Position numbers and translations under genes: made by a program. From Streptomyces marianii (GTDB lineage: Bacteria > Actinomycetota > Actinomycetes > Streptomycetales > Streptomycetaceae): DNA of 64,000 bases. The stretch spans positions 2,514,501-2,578,500 of the forward strand of contig NZ_VAWE01000001.1 of NCBI RefSeq assembly GCF_005795905.1, written 5' to 3'. Within the stretch, counting starts at the first letter, position 1. The number at the start of each line of letters is the position of its first letter. Of the stretch, positions 55,656 through 63,748 are shown one piece after another. The notes beneath the pieces are model-generated. The model did no database searches. It was not told the origin of the DNA and saw only the letters and a program-made list of their open reading frames with translations.

Positions 55656-56504
55656 TCAGTGCTTGTAGAAGCCCTGCCCGCTCTTGCGCCCGATGTCACC
55701 GGCGTCCACCATCCGGCGCATCAGCTCCGGCGGCGCGAACTTCTCGTCCTGCGACTCGGTGTAGATGTTGCCGGTGGCGTGGAGCAGGATGTCGACGCCG
55801 GTCAGGTCGGCGGTGGCCAGCGGTCCCATCGCGTGGCCGAAGCCGAGCTTGCAGGCGATGTCGATGTCCTCGGCGGTCGCCACGCCCGACTCGTACAGCT
55901 TGGCGGCCTCCACGATGAGCGCCGAGATCAGACGGGTGGTCACGAAGCCCGCGACGTCGCGGTTGACGACGATGCAGGTCTTGCCCACGGACTCGGCGAA
56001 CTCGCGGGCGGTGGCGAGCGTTTCGTCGCTGGTCTTGTAGCCGCGGACGAGTTCGCACAGCTGCATCATGGGAACGGGCGAGAAGAAGTGGGCGCCGACG
56101 ACGCGCTCCGGCCGCTCGGTCACGGCCGCGATCTTGGTGATCGGGATGGCGGAGGTGTTGGACGCCAGCACCGCCTCGTCCCGTACGAGCTTGTCGAGCG
56201 CACGGAAGATCTCGTGCTTCACCTCGAGCTTCTCGAAGACCGCCTCGACGACGATGTCCGCGTCGGCGACCGCGTCGAGGTCCGTGGTCGTGGTGATCCG
56301 CTCCAACGCGGCCTCGGCGTCGGCCGCTTCGAGCTTCCCCTTGGCCACGAACCTGTCGTAGGACGCCTTGATGCCGTCGGTGCCGCGGGTCAGGGCCGCG
56401 TCGGTGACGTCACGCAGCACGACGTCCCAGCCCGCCTGGGCGGAGACCTGCGCGATACCGGACCCCATGAGTCCGGCCCCGATGACGGCGAGCTTCCTGG
56501 CCAC
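55656..56504 (-). CDS. hbdA: 3-hydroxybutyryl-CoA dehydrogenase
   Basis: A 282-residue NAD(P)-dependent dehydrogenase that reduces acetoacetyl-CoA to 3-hydroxybutyryl-CoA. Rossmann motif VIGAGLMGSGIAQ is at residues 6-18, the substrate segment NTSAIPITKIA follows, and the catalytic HFFSPVPMMQLCELV holds the active His. ATG/GTG choice: GTG 56504 has AAGGGG 13 bases upstream and begins ARKLAVIG. It can work with the thiolase at 39574 to make butyryl units. The next gene to the right is the cobalamin adenosyltransferase. Confidence 0.94.
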   Translation of the reverse strand: MARKLAVIGAGLMGSGIAQVSAQAGWDVVLRDVTDAALTRGTDGIKASYDRFVAKGKLEAADAEAALERITTTTDLDAVADADIVVEAVFEKLEVKHEIFRALDKLVRDEAVLASNTSAIPITKIAAVTERPERVVGAHFFSPVPMMQLCELVRGYKTSDETLATAREFAESVGKTCIVVNRDVAGFVTTRLISALIVEAAKLYESGVATAEDIDIACKLGFGHAMGPLATADLTGVDILLHATGNIYTESQDEKFAPPELMRRMVDAGDIGRKSGQGFYKH

Positions 56505-56857
56505 TGCTGCACCCCTTAACACACGTTTACATATCGGATCTCTGCGGAGGTTAGCGGCCGCGGGCCGCCGTGTGGCGGCGAAGAGATACGCGTCACGTCT
56601 CAGATGACGGACATCACACCGGAAGTCGGGAGGGGGCCGCTCCCAATGCCGTCCCCGGCGGTGCCCGCACGGTCCCGCCGGGCCGGCCCCGGAGACGCGG
56701 CGCGTCGGACGCGCACTCAACGAGTCGCCGGGGCCGCCCCGGCGGGACCGGCACGGGGACGGGCTCGCCGCCCTGGGAGGTACGCCCCGACGGACCGCGA
56801 GGACCGCCGTCCGGGCAGGGGCGGCGCAGCGTCGCGGACACGGCCTAGGCTGGCCGC
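56505..56857. other. Divergent intergenic region before the PduO gene
   Basis: The A/T-rich patch near 56515-56545 (TTAACACACGTTTACATATCGG) likely holds the dehydrogenase gene promoter. The rest is G+C-rich with no supported gene. Confidence 0.45.
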
Positions 56858-57430
56858 ATGGTCAATCTGACGCGCATCTACACGCGCACCGGCGACAAGG
56901 GCACCACGGCGCTCGGGGACATGAGCCGCACGAGCAAGACCGATGTGCGCATCTCCGCGTACGCGGACGCCAACGAGGCCAACGCGGCCATCGGTACCGC
57001 CGTCGCGCTCGGCGGGCTCCCGGAGGAGGTCGTGAAGGTCCTCGTGCGGGTCCAGAACGACCTCTTCGACGTGGGGGCGGACCTTTCCACTCCCGTCACG
57101 GAGAACCCGCAGTACCCGCCGCTGCGCGTGGAACAGCAGTACATCGACAAGCTGGAGGCGGACTGCGACCGCTTCCTCGCCGACCTGGACAAGCTCCGCT
57201 CGTTCATCCTGCCGGGCGGCACCCCGGGCGCCGCGCTACTGCACCAGGCGTGCACGGTGGTACGGCGGGCCGAGCGATCCACCTGGGCGGCCGTGGAGGT
57301 GCACGGCGAGACGATGAACCCGCTGACGGCGACCTATCTCAACAGGCTGTCCGACCTGCTCTTCATCCTCGCCAGGACGGCGAACAAGGAGGTCGGGGAC
57401 GTTCTCTGGGTGCCCGGCGGCGAGCGCTAG
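56858..57430 (+). CDS. pduO: PduO-type cob(I)yrinic acid a,c-diamide adenosyltransferase
   Basis: A 190-residue ATR that makes adenosylcobalamin from cob(I)alamin and ATP. The N-terminal MVNLTRIYTRTGDKGTTALGD is the PduO ATP-binding signature; RSFILPGGTPGAALLHQACTVVRRAERS carries the residues for ATP and corrin, and YLNRLSDLLFILARTANK closes the site. It supplies the coenzyme for IcmA and methylmalonyl-CoA mutase. ATG 56858. It follows the divergent dehydrogenase gene and stands alone on its strand. Confidence 0.95.
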   Translation: MVNLTRIYTRTGDKGTTALGDMSRTSKTDVRISAYADANEANAAIGTAVALGGLPEEVVKVLVRVQNDLFDVGADLSTPVTENPQYPPLRVEQQYIDKLEADCDRFLADLDKLRSFILPGGTPGAALLHQACTVVRRAERSTWAAVEVHGETMNPLTATYLNRLSDLLFILARTANKEVGDVLWVPGGER

Positions 57431-57744
57431 CCGCACTGCGCCGCGTGCGCGCCGGTACCCGGGCAGGGCGCCGCAGGGCGTGTTTCGGCATTCCCGTCGG
57501 GGCGGGGCCTCTGGCACGCACCCTCGCGGCGTCGTCGGTCGTCGGCGCAGCCCGCTGCGCTCTCCTCCCTCGCCTTGCGATCCTCCCCTCGGCCCGGAGG
57601 GCCTGGGGAGACCCCACCCCCTCGACCGGAGGGCCTGGGGAGACCCCACCCCCTCGGCCGGAGGGCCGAGGGGGACTCCATGCACCAGAGGCCCCCGCCC
57701 TGGGGCGGACGAGGCCACTTTCCAAACCTCTCAGGGCAATACGC
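57431..57744. other. Intergenic region with 32-bp repeat
   Basis: G+C-rich region with a tandem repeat and inverted Gs and Cs that may act as terminators for the two convergent genes. No gene supported. Confidence 0.5.
57594..57667. repeat. 32-bp tandem repeat, two copies plus a partial
   Basis: The unit starting CCGGAGGGCCTGGGGAGACC occurs at 57594-57625 and 57626-57657, then a partial copy. Its GGGGAGACCCCACCCC core resembles the C/G-rich element of the large array at 63.4-63.7 kb. Confidence 0.75.
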
Positions 57745-58341
57745 CTAGGGCTCGGCGCGGGCCTGCTCGCGCCCCGCGTCCTCGTCCTGGGAGCCCACCG
57801 GCGCCTTCTTCGCGGCCCTCTTCGGGAAGAGCGCGTAGCTCAGCGCGAAGAGTCCGTGGAAGGCCACGATCTGCCAGCAGGTGCGCATCCAGCTCTCCAG
57901 CGAACCCGTCCTCGCGGCGTCGCCGACGTACCAGGCGGCGGCCCGCAGCAGACCGGTGGCGACGACCGCACCGACCACCGTGCCCAGCCAGACCCGGCCC
58001 TCGTGCCGGGCGCGGGCGGCGCCGTGGCGAGGGGGCTTCACCGGCGGCGGGCCGCCGCCGAGGCGGTGCGCGGCATGGCCGTCGAGCCACTTGACGGTCC
58101 GGTGGCCGTGGCCCGCGGTGTAGCCGATGTAGAGCGCGGCGAGACCGTGCCTCCAGCTCGGGTCGGCCCCGTTCCTGAGGTCGAGGGCCGTCACCACCAG
58201 CAGGACGATCTCCAGCAGCGGCTCCATGAGCAGGATGGCCAGCCCGGTCCTCGGCATCCTGAGCGGATAGCGCGCGGCGAGGCCGGCGGCCAGCAGCACC
58301 CAGAACCCGACCTCGCAGACGACGATCAGCGTGACGATCAC
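57745..58341 (-). CDS. Hypothetical membrane protein
   Basis: A 198-residue protein with about four membrane segments: residues 1-22 (VIVTLIVVCEVGFWVLLAAGLA), 32-55 (LAILLMEPLLEIVLLVVTALDL), 115-138 and 150-175, and a basic/acidic tail. GHGHRTVKWLDGHAAHRLGGG between helices is His-rich. I do not recognise the family. GTG 58341 has AAGGGGG at the right distance; the longer frame to 58446 is rejected. It is divergent from the two-component pair. Confidence 0.7.
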   Translation of the reverse strand: MIVTLIVVCEVGFWVLLAAGLAARYPLRMPRTGLAILLMEPLLEIVLLVVTALDLRNGADPSWRHGLAALYIGYTAGHGHRTVKWLDGHAAHRLGGGPPPVKPPRHGAARARHEGRVWLGTVVGAVVATGLLRAAAWYVGDAARTGSLESWMRTCWQIVAFHGLFALSYALFPKRAAKKAPVGSQDEDAGREQARAEP

Positions 58342-58492
58342 GGTGGTTCCCCCTTCGTACCGGAACCAGGCTCCCTGACGGCGCACCCGGACGCGTCGTC
58401 GCCGGTGACGAACCGTGACTGCACCCTTCGATGTACCCGGGCTCACCCCGGACGGGGAGGCCGGGAGGCTCCCCGGCGTGTTTCATGGGGTG

Positions 58493-59701
58493 GTGACCAT
58501 CCCCCGCCCCCATCGCGACGACGTCCTCATCTCCGTCGCCGGCCTCCTCGGCGGTCTGCTGCTGTGGTCGCTCGGTCTGCACACCACCGAGGGCGGCCGT
58601 CCGCTGTCCGGGCCGTGGGTCACACTCGTACCGCTCTTCGCCATGTCGGGTCTGGAACTGCTGCGGCGGACCATGCCGAGGACGGCGCTCCTCGCCGGCA
58701 CGGTCGCGATCGTGGCGGACCAGTTCACACCGGGGAACCTCGCGACGGTCCTGATGTTCACGGACATCGTGTACGCGGCCGTCGTGTACGGCCCGCCGGC
58801 CTCGGCCCGGCGCATCCCTTACGCCACCGGGCTGATCACGGTCGGGGTGACGATCGGCTTCCTCACCTGGTTCCGGCATCCCTCCGCGCTGCTCGTCGGG
58901 GTGGTCGTGGGGCTGGTGACGTTCGGCCCGGCCGCGACCGGCGCGCTCGTGCGCGACCACCGCGAGGCCGCGGAGGCGGCACGGCTGCGCGCGGAGCAGA
59001 CGGCACTGCTCGCCGAGATGGACCGGAGGGAGGCGATCACCGCCGAGCGCACCCGGATGGCCCGGGAACTGCACGACCTGGTCGCCAACCACCTCTCCGC
59101 GATCGCCATCCACTCCACCGCGGCGCTGTCCCTGGACGAGCCCGCGACGACGCGGCAGGCGCTCACCGTCATCCGGACGAACAGCGTGGAGGGCCTGGCG
59201 GAGATGCGGCGGCTGATCGGGCTGCTGCGGGACAGCGGCGACGGCGCCGAGCCCGCCGTCGCACCCACCCTGGCCGGCCTGGACGCGCTCGTGGCGCAGG
59301 CCCGCACCAACGGCGCCGCGAGCGGACTGGAGTTCATGCTGGACGACGCGATCGACGCGGATACGGCGCCTCCCGTCCCGGTGGCGCTCGCGGCCTACCG
59401 GATCGTGCAGGAGTCGCTCACGAACGCGCTGAAGCACGCGGACGCCGGCGAGGTCGCCGTCCGGCTCACCGGCACCACCGGCCGGGCGCTGACGGTGACG
59501 GTGACCAGCCCGTACGGCAGCGGGCCGGGGCCGCGCGCGCCGGGATCGGGTGCCGGGCTGGTCGGGATGCGGGAGCGGATCGCACTGCTGGGCGGTGAGT
59601 TCGAGGCGGGTCCCGAGCCCGGCCCGGCCGGCGGCCCGGCGAAGATCTGGCGGGTACGGGCGGTGCTGCCCATGGTGGACGACAAGGAGCCCTCGGCATG
59701 A
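58493..59701 (+). CDS. chiS: Sensor histidine kinase, NarL-associated type (probably ChiS)
   Basis: A 402-residue membrane kinase. Four or five helices occupy residues about 10-150 and make the sensor; a short linker leads to HisKA_3 with ERTRMARELHDLVANHLSAIAIHS (phosphorylated His) near 195, and a HATPase_c domain with IVQESLTNALKHADAGEV and GAGLVGMRERI. GTG 58493 is preferred, with an upstream GTG at 58415 also possible. Its stop overlaps the regulator ATG. The position before a chitinase gene matches the described ChiS/ChiR pair of Streptomyces. Confidence 0.85.
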   Translation: MTIPRPHRDDVLISVAGLLGGLLLWSLGLHTTEGGRPLSGPWVTLVPLFAMSGLELLRRTMPRTALLAGTVAIVADQFTPGNLATVLMFTDIVYAAVVYGPPASARRIPYATGLITVGVTIGFLTWFRHPSALLVGVVVGLVTFGPAATGALVRDHREAAEAARLRAEQTALLAEMDRREAITAERTRMARELHDLVANHLSAIAIHSTAALSLDEPATTRQALTVIRTNSVEGLAEMRRLIGLLRDSGDGAEPAVAPTLAGLDALVAQARTNGAASGLEFMLDDAIDADTAPPVPVALAAYRIVQESLTNALKHADAGEVAVRLTGTTGRALTVTVTSPYGSGPGPRAPGSGAGLVGMRERIALLGGEFEAGPEPGPAGGPAKIWRVRAVLPMVDDKEPSA

Positions 59702-60345
59702 TCCGGGTAGTGGTCGCGGAGGACCAGATGTCCGTCAGGGCCGGTCTGGTCCTGATTCTGGGCAGCGCCCCCGACATCGAGGTGGTGGGCGAGGCCGGGG
59801 ACGGCGAGGAGGCGGTACGGCTGGCTCGGGGGCTCCGGCCCGATCTGGTGCTGATGGATGTGCAGATGCCGCGACTGGACGGGGTCTCGGCGACCCGTCA
59901 GGTCGTCGCGGAGGGCCTCGCGGACGTCCTGGTGCTGACGACGTTCGACCTCGACGAGTACGTCTTCGGCGCACTGCGCGCGGGGGCCGCCGGCTTCCTG
60001 CTCAAGAACACCGAGGCGAAGGATCTGATCGAGGGGGTGCGCACGGTCGCGCGCGGCGAGGGCCTGGTCGCGCCGGCGGTGACCCGGCGGCTGCTCGCCG
60101 AGTTCGCCTCGCCGACGCCCGTGCCGTCGCCGGACGCTCCGGACACCGCCGTGCTCGACGTGCTGACGCGGCGTGAGCGCGAGGTGCTGTCCTGTCTGGG
60201 CGAGGGGCTGTCGAACGCCGAGATCGCGGTGCGGCTGCAGATGGCCGAGGCCACGGTGAAGACCCATGTCAGCAGACTGCTGGGCAAGTTGGAGCTGCGG
60301 AGCCGGGTGCAAGCGGCCGTCCTGGCCCAGGAGTTGGGGGTCTGA
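59698..60345 (+). CDS. chiR: NarL/FixJ family response regulator (probably ChiR)
   Basis: A 215-residue regulator. Receiver domain residues 1-118: VVAEDQMSVRAGL, phosphorylation site VLMDVQMPRLDG near 54, VLTTFDLDEYVF and LLKNTEAKDL. The LuxR-type HTH at about 150-212 is LTRREREVLSCLGEGLSNAEIAVRLQMAEATVKTHVSRLLGKL. The ATG overlaps the kinase stop (ATGA). It sits next to a chitinase gene and in S. coelicolor the equivalent pair controls that chitinase. It may bind near 60372-60404. Confidence 0.92.
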   Translation: MIRVVVAEDQMSVRAGLVLILGSAPDIEVVGEAGDGEEAVRLARGLRPDLVLMDVQMPRLDGVSATRQVVAEGLADVLVLTTFDLDEYVFGALRAGAAGFLLKNTEAKDLIEGVRTVARGEGLVAPAVTRRLLAEFASPTPVPSPDAPDTAVLDVLTRREREVLSCLGEGLSNAEIAVRLQMAEATVKTHVSRLLGKLELRSRVQAAVLAQELGV

Positions 60346-60371
60346 CAGCCCCGGACACCCCACCTCGTCGC

Positions 60372-60413
60372 TGGTCTGGACCTCTTGACGATTGGTCCAG
60401 ACCTTCCTACGCT
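60372..60413 (+). promoter_or_regulatory. Chitinase promoter with 12-bp direct repeats
   Basis: TGGTCTGGACCT at 60372-60383 and TGGTCCAGACCT at 60393-60404 are the pair of direct repeats known upstream of Streptomyces chitinase genes. TTGACG (60385-60390) lies between them and TACGCT (60408-60413) follows after 17 bases. The repeats therefore overlap the -35 box and spacer, a place for a repressor or activator. Confidence 0.85.
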
Positions 60414-60501
60414 CGCCGCACGCACACCGCGGTGAGCCCCGCGGAGTGCTCTGCACGGACCGACCCCCGACCCCGTCCGTCCGCGAACTCGAGGAGCACC
60501 C

Positions 60502-62361
60502 TTGAGCACGAGTACCCCCCGCACCAGAAGCAGGTTCAGGTCCAGAGCGACGGCGGGACTCACCGCCCTGCTGCTCCCCCTCGCCGCCATGGTCGGACTC
60601 GCCACACCCGCCCAGGCAGCCACCTCCGTCACCGCCGCGTACGCCAAGGTCCAGGACTGGGGCAGCGGCTTCGAGGGCAAGTGGACGGTGAGGAACACCG
60701 GCACCACCTCGATCAGCACCTGGACCGTCGAGTGGGACTTCCCCTCCGGAACCTCCGTGACCTCCGCGTGGGACGCCGACGTCACCGGCTCGGGCACCCA
60801 CTGGACCGCGAAGAACAAGAGCTGGAACGGCACCCTCGCCCCCGGTGCGTCGGTGTCCTTCGGCTTCAACGGCACCGGTGCCGGCTCACCCGCCAACTGC
60901 CGGATCAACGGCGGTTCCTGCGACGGCGGCACGGTCCCCGGCGACAACCCGCCGTCCGCACCCGGGACCCCGTCCGCCGGCGGCGTCACCGCCACCTCGG
61001 TGGCGCTCAGCTGGACCGCGGCCACCGACGACAAGGGCGTCAGGAACTACGACGTCCTCCGCGACGGCACGCGCGTCGCGACCGTCACCGGCCTCACGTA
61101 CACCGACACCGGGCTCACCGCGGGCACCGACTACTCGTACACGGTGCGGGCCCGCGACACCGCCGACCAGACCGGACCCGTCAGCGGCGCCCGCGCCGTG
61201 CGGACCACCGGCGGCGACCCCGGCCCCGGCCCCGGCCCCGGCCCCGGCTCGAAGATCAAGCTCGGCTACTTCACCAACTGGGGCGTCTACGGCCGCAACT
61301 ACCACGTGAAGAACCTGGTGACCTCCGGCACCGCCGCCAAGATCACCCACATCAACTACGCCTTCGGCAACGTGCAGAACGGCCAGTGCACCATCGGCGA
61401 CTCCTATGCCGACCACGACAAGGCCTACACCGCCGACCAGTCGGTGGACGGCGTCGCCGACACCTGGGACCAGCCGCTGCGCGGCAACTTCAACCAGCTC
61501 CGCAAGCTCAAGCAGCGCTACCCGCACATCAAGATCCTGTGGTCCTTCGGCGGCTGGACCTGGTCGGGCGGCTTCCCCCAGGCCGTCCAGAACCCGACGG
61601 CGTTCGCCAACTCCTGCTACAACCTGGTCGAGGACCCGCGCTGGGCCGACGTCTTCGACGGCATCGACCTCGACTGGGAGTACCCGAACGCCTGCGGCCT
61701 GTCCTGCGACACCAGCGGCCCCGCCGCCTTCAAGAACATGATGCAGGCCATGCGCGCCAAGTTCGGCCCGAACAACCTGGTCACGGCCGCCATCACGGCC
61801 GACGCGAGCTCCGGCGGAAAGATCGACAAAACCGACTACGCGGGCGCCGCGCAGTACTCCGACTGGTACAACGCGATGACGTACGACTTCTTCGGCGCCT
61901 TCGACGCGGACGGCCCGACCGCCCCGCACTCGCCGCTCACGCCGTACGCCGGCATACCGCAGCAGGGCTTCACCTCCGCGGAGGCGATCGCCAAACTCAG
62001 AGCCCAGGGCGTCCCGGCGGGCAAGCTGCTGCTGGGCATCGGCTTCTACGGCCGGGGCTGGACGGGTGTCACCCAGTCCGCGCCGGGCGGTTCGGCCACC
62101 GGACCCGCACCCGGCACGTACGAGCAGGGCATCGAGGACTACAAGGTCCTCAGGAACAGCTGCCCCGCCAACGGCACCGTCGCCGGGACGGCGTACGCCC
62201 ACTGCGGCTCCAACTGGTGGAGCTACGACACCCCGGCGACCATCGGCGGCAAGATGAGCTGGGCGAAGAACCAGAACCTGGGAGGCGCGTTCTTCTGGGA
62301 GTTCAGCGGGGACACCGCGAACGGCGAGCTGGTGAGCGCGATCAGCGCCGCGCTGGGATAG
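60502..62361 (+). CDS. chiC: Secreted GH18 chitinase with CBM2 and FnIII domains
   Basis: A 619-residue extracellular endo-chitinase. Signal peptide residues 1-39 ends PAQAA. CBM2 (chitin/cellulose binding) spans about 40-143 with conserved Trp (WGSGFEGKWTVRNTG). FnIII is at about 152-237. A Gly/Pro linker (DPGPGPGPGPGS) follows. The GH18 barrel covers about 250-619, with catalytic Glu393 in DGIDLDWEYPN (DxxDxDxE) and WSFGGWTWSGGF. TTG 60502 has GAGGAGCACCC upstream. It releases chitobiose from chitin. The direct repeats and two-component pair before it point to chitin-controlled expression; a perfect terminator follows. Confidence 0.95.
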   Translation: MSTSTPRTRSRFRSRATAGLTALLLPLAAMVGLATPAQAATSVTAAYAKVQDWGSGFEGKWTVRNTGTTSISTWTVEWDFPSGTSVTSAWDADVTGSGTHWTAKNKSWNGTLAPGASVSFGFNGTGAGSPANCRINGGSCDGGTVPGDNPPSAPGTPSAGGVTATSVALSWTAATDDKGVRNYDVLRDGTRVATVTGLTYTDTGLTAGTDYSYTVRARDTADQTGPVSGARAVRTTGGDPGPGPGPGPGSKIKLGYFTNWGVYGRNYHVKNLVTSGTAAKITHINYAFGNVQNGQCTIGDSYADHDKAYTADQSVDGVADTWDQPLRGNFNQLRKLKQRYPHIKILWSFGGWTWSGGFPQAVQNPTAFANSCYNLVEDPRWADVFDGIDLDWEYPNACGLSCDTSGPAAFKNMMQAMRAKFGPNNLVTAAITADASSGGKIDKTDYAGAAQYSDWYNAMTYDFFGAFDADGPTAPHSPLTPYAGIPQQGFTSAEAIAKLRAQGVPAGKLLLGIGFYGRGWTGVTQSAPGGSATGPAPGTYEQGIEDYKVLRNSCPANGTVAGTAYAHCGSNWWSYDTPATIGGKMSWAKNQNLGGAFFWEFSGDTANGELVSAISAALG

Positions 62362-62373
62362 CCGCAACGCCCG

Positions 62374-62404
62374 AGCGGGGGTGGTGCCCGGCACCACCCC
62401 CGCT
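62374..62404 (+). terminator. Terminator of the chitinase gene
   Basis: AGCGGGGGTGGTGC and GCACCACCCCCGCT form a perfect 14-bp stem with CCG loop, 13 bases after the stop. Confidence 0.8.
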
Positions 62405-62452
62405 TCCGCACGGCGCGGGGCGTCGGCGGCTCACCCCGCGCCCGCCGTTGCC

Positions 62453-63223
62453 CTACACCGTCACCGGATAGGACAGCAGAAGGCTCACTGCCGCCAGCAG
62501 AGCCGCCACGGTGAGCCCGAGCAGCACCCACCGGGCGCGCCCCGCCCGGGCCCGCCCGGCCACCGCGGCGAAGAACAGGACCAGGGCGAACAGCACGGCC
62601 GTCAGGACGTAGTTGTCCGATCGCTGGTTCGCCTGCCGCGCCGTCGCCGACTTGCGTTCCGCCTGGCGGAGCAGGCGGTCGGCCGCCTCGTCGGCGGCGA
62701 GCCGGTACTCCGGCATGGCGAAGGGAGTCGGTGGCGCCTCGGGGTTCGCCAGAGGACGGTTCACGAGCCAGGCGGACACGGCCGGCTTGAACTCCTTCCG
62801 GAACCGTGTGAAGAGAAAACCGGAGACGCTGTTCGGGTCCGGTGTGTACACGCCCTCGGGGCGCCTCGACGGGTCGGCGACGATCTCCTCGTTGAGCGCG
62901 GTGAGCCACTGGGTGAAGGAGATGACGTCGATGGTCAGGAGCTGGCCCGCCTCGTTGGAACGGCGTGACGACTCGGTGCGCGCCGCGGACGCCTGCGCGT
63001 AGGAGTTCGCCTGCACACCACTCCATTTGGCGCTCTGGAACCCGGCCCATGCGGTACCGACCGCGGCCAGCGCGAGGATGACCGTCAGAACGAGCTCGAT
63101 CCGGTCCCGTCCGCGTCCCCCGTCCACCGGCTCGTCCCCGGCCCGGCCTCCCGTCCCGCCGCTTCCCCGGCCCGATCCGCCTTCGTCGGCGCCCTCCTCG
63201 GCACGCCCGTCCGCTGTGCTCAT
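62453..63223 (-). CDS. Hypothetical membrane protein
   Basis: A 256-residue protein: a disordered Gly/Glu/Asp-rich N-terminus (about 40 residues), one membrane helix at about 43-63 (IELVLTVILALAAVGTAWAGF), a long outside or cytoplasmic helical region of about 130 residues containing FQSAKWSGVQANSYAQASAA, and two C-terminal helices at about 205-225 and 230-252. The motif WAGFQSAKWSGVQA is recognisable in many actinobacterial proteins without assigned function. ATG 63223. It converges on the chitinase gene. Confidence 0.78.
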   Translation of the reverse strand: MSTADGRAEEGADEGGSGRGSGGTGGRAGDEPVDGGRGRDRIELVLTVILALAAVGTAWAGFQSAKWSGVQANSYAQASAARTESSRRSNEAGQLLTIDVISFTQWLTALNEEIVADPSRRPEGVYTPDPNSVSGFLFTRFRKEFKPAVSAWLVNRPLANPEAPPTPFAMPEYRLAADEAADRLLRQAERKSATARQANQRSDNYVLTAVLFALVLFFAAVAGRARAGRARWVLLGLTVAALLAAVSLLLSYPVTV

Positions 63224-63403
63224 GGCGCGAGCCTATGTGTGCGGAGATCGGAAAACGGCCCGAACCGGACCGCAATCGTCCGGGCGGGGGTGCAACGGGC
63301 CGAGTATCACCCGGTTTCCGTAAGGACGGGAGATCGACCCCGGGGCCCGGGCCACCGCCACCACGTGCCGCGACGCACGCCGCCCCAACCAGCGACGCTC
63401 TCC
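63224..63403. other. Intergenic stretch before the repeat array
   Basis: Upstream region of the membrane protein gene. No gene supported. Confidence 0.45.
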
Positions 63404-63748
63404 GCTCAGGCCACGTTGACTCTCCCTCAGACTTCGTTCGGGGGCACCCCCCAACCAACGAGAAGGCTCTACCCAGGCAACATCGACCCTCCCCCAGACT
63501 CCGTCCAGGGGCACCCCCAACCAACGAGAAGGCTCTACCCAGGCAACATCGACCCTCCCCCAGACTCCGTCCAGGGGCACCCCCAACCAACGAGAAGGCT
63601 CTACCCAGGCAACATCGACCCTCCCCCAGACTCCGTCCAGGGGCACCCCCAACCAACGAGAAGGCTCTACCCAGGCAACATCGACCCTCCCCCAGACTCC
63701 GTCCAGGGGCACCCCCAACCAACGAGAAGGCTCTACCTAGGCAACATT
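63403..63748. repeat. 66-bp tandem repeat array, five copies plus a diverged sixth
   Basis: The marker AACCAACGAGAAGGCTCTAC starts at 63453, 63519, 63585, 63651 and 63717, exactly 66 bases apart. Copies are identical or nearly so; a first, diverged partial copy runs from about 63403. Each copy includes CCCCCAGACTCCGTCCAGGG, an imperfect G/C hairpin. Because 66 is a multiple of three, frames stay open on both strands, but there is no start, ribosome site or family signal. The right end runs into the last codons of the DUF2550 gene. Confidence 0.9.

Noticed and set aside
63233-63718. 161-residue minus-strand protein of repeating WLGVPLDGVWGRVDVAWVEPS units
   Set aside because: Purely the translation of the 66-bp array; no ribosome site and codon use does not favour this strand.
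63403-63748. CRISPR array
   Set aside because: Units are directly adjacent with no unique spacers, 66 bp is too long for a repeat-spacer alternation with constant content, and no cas genes are near.
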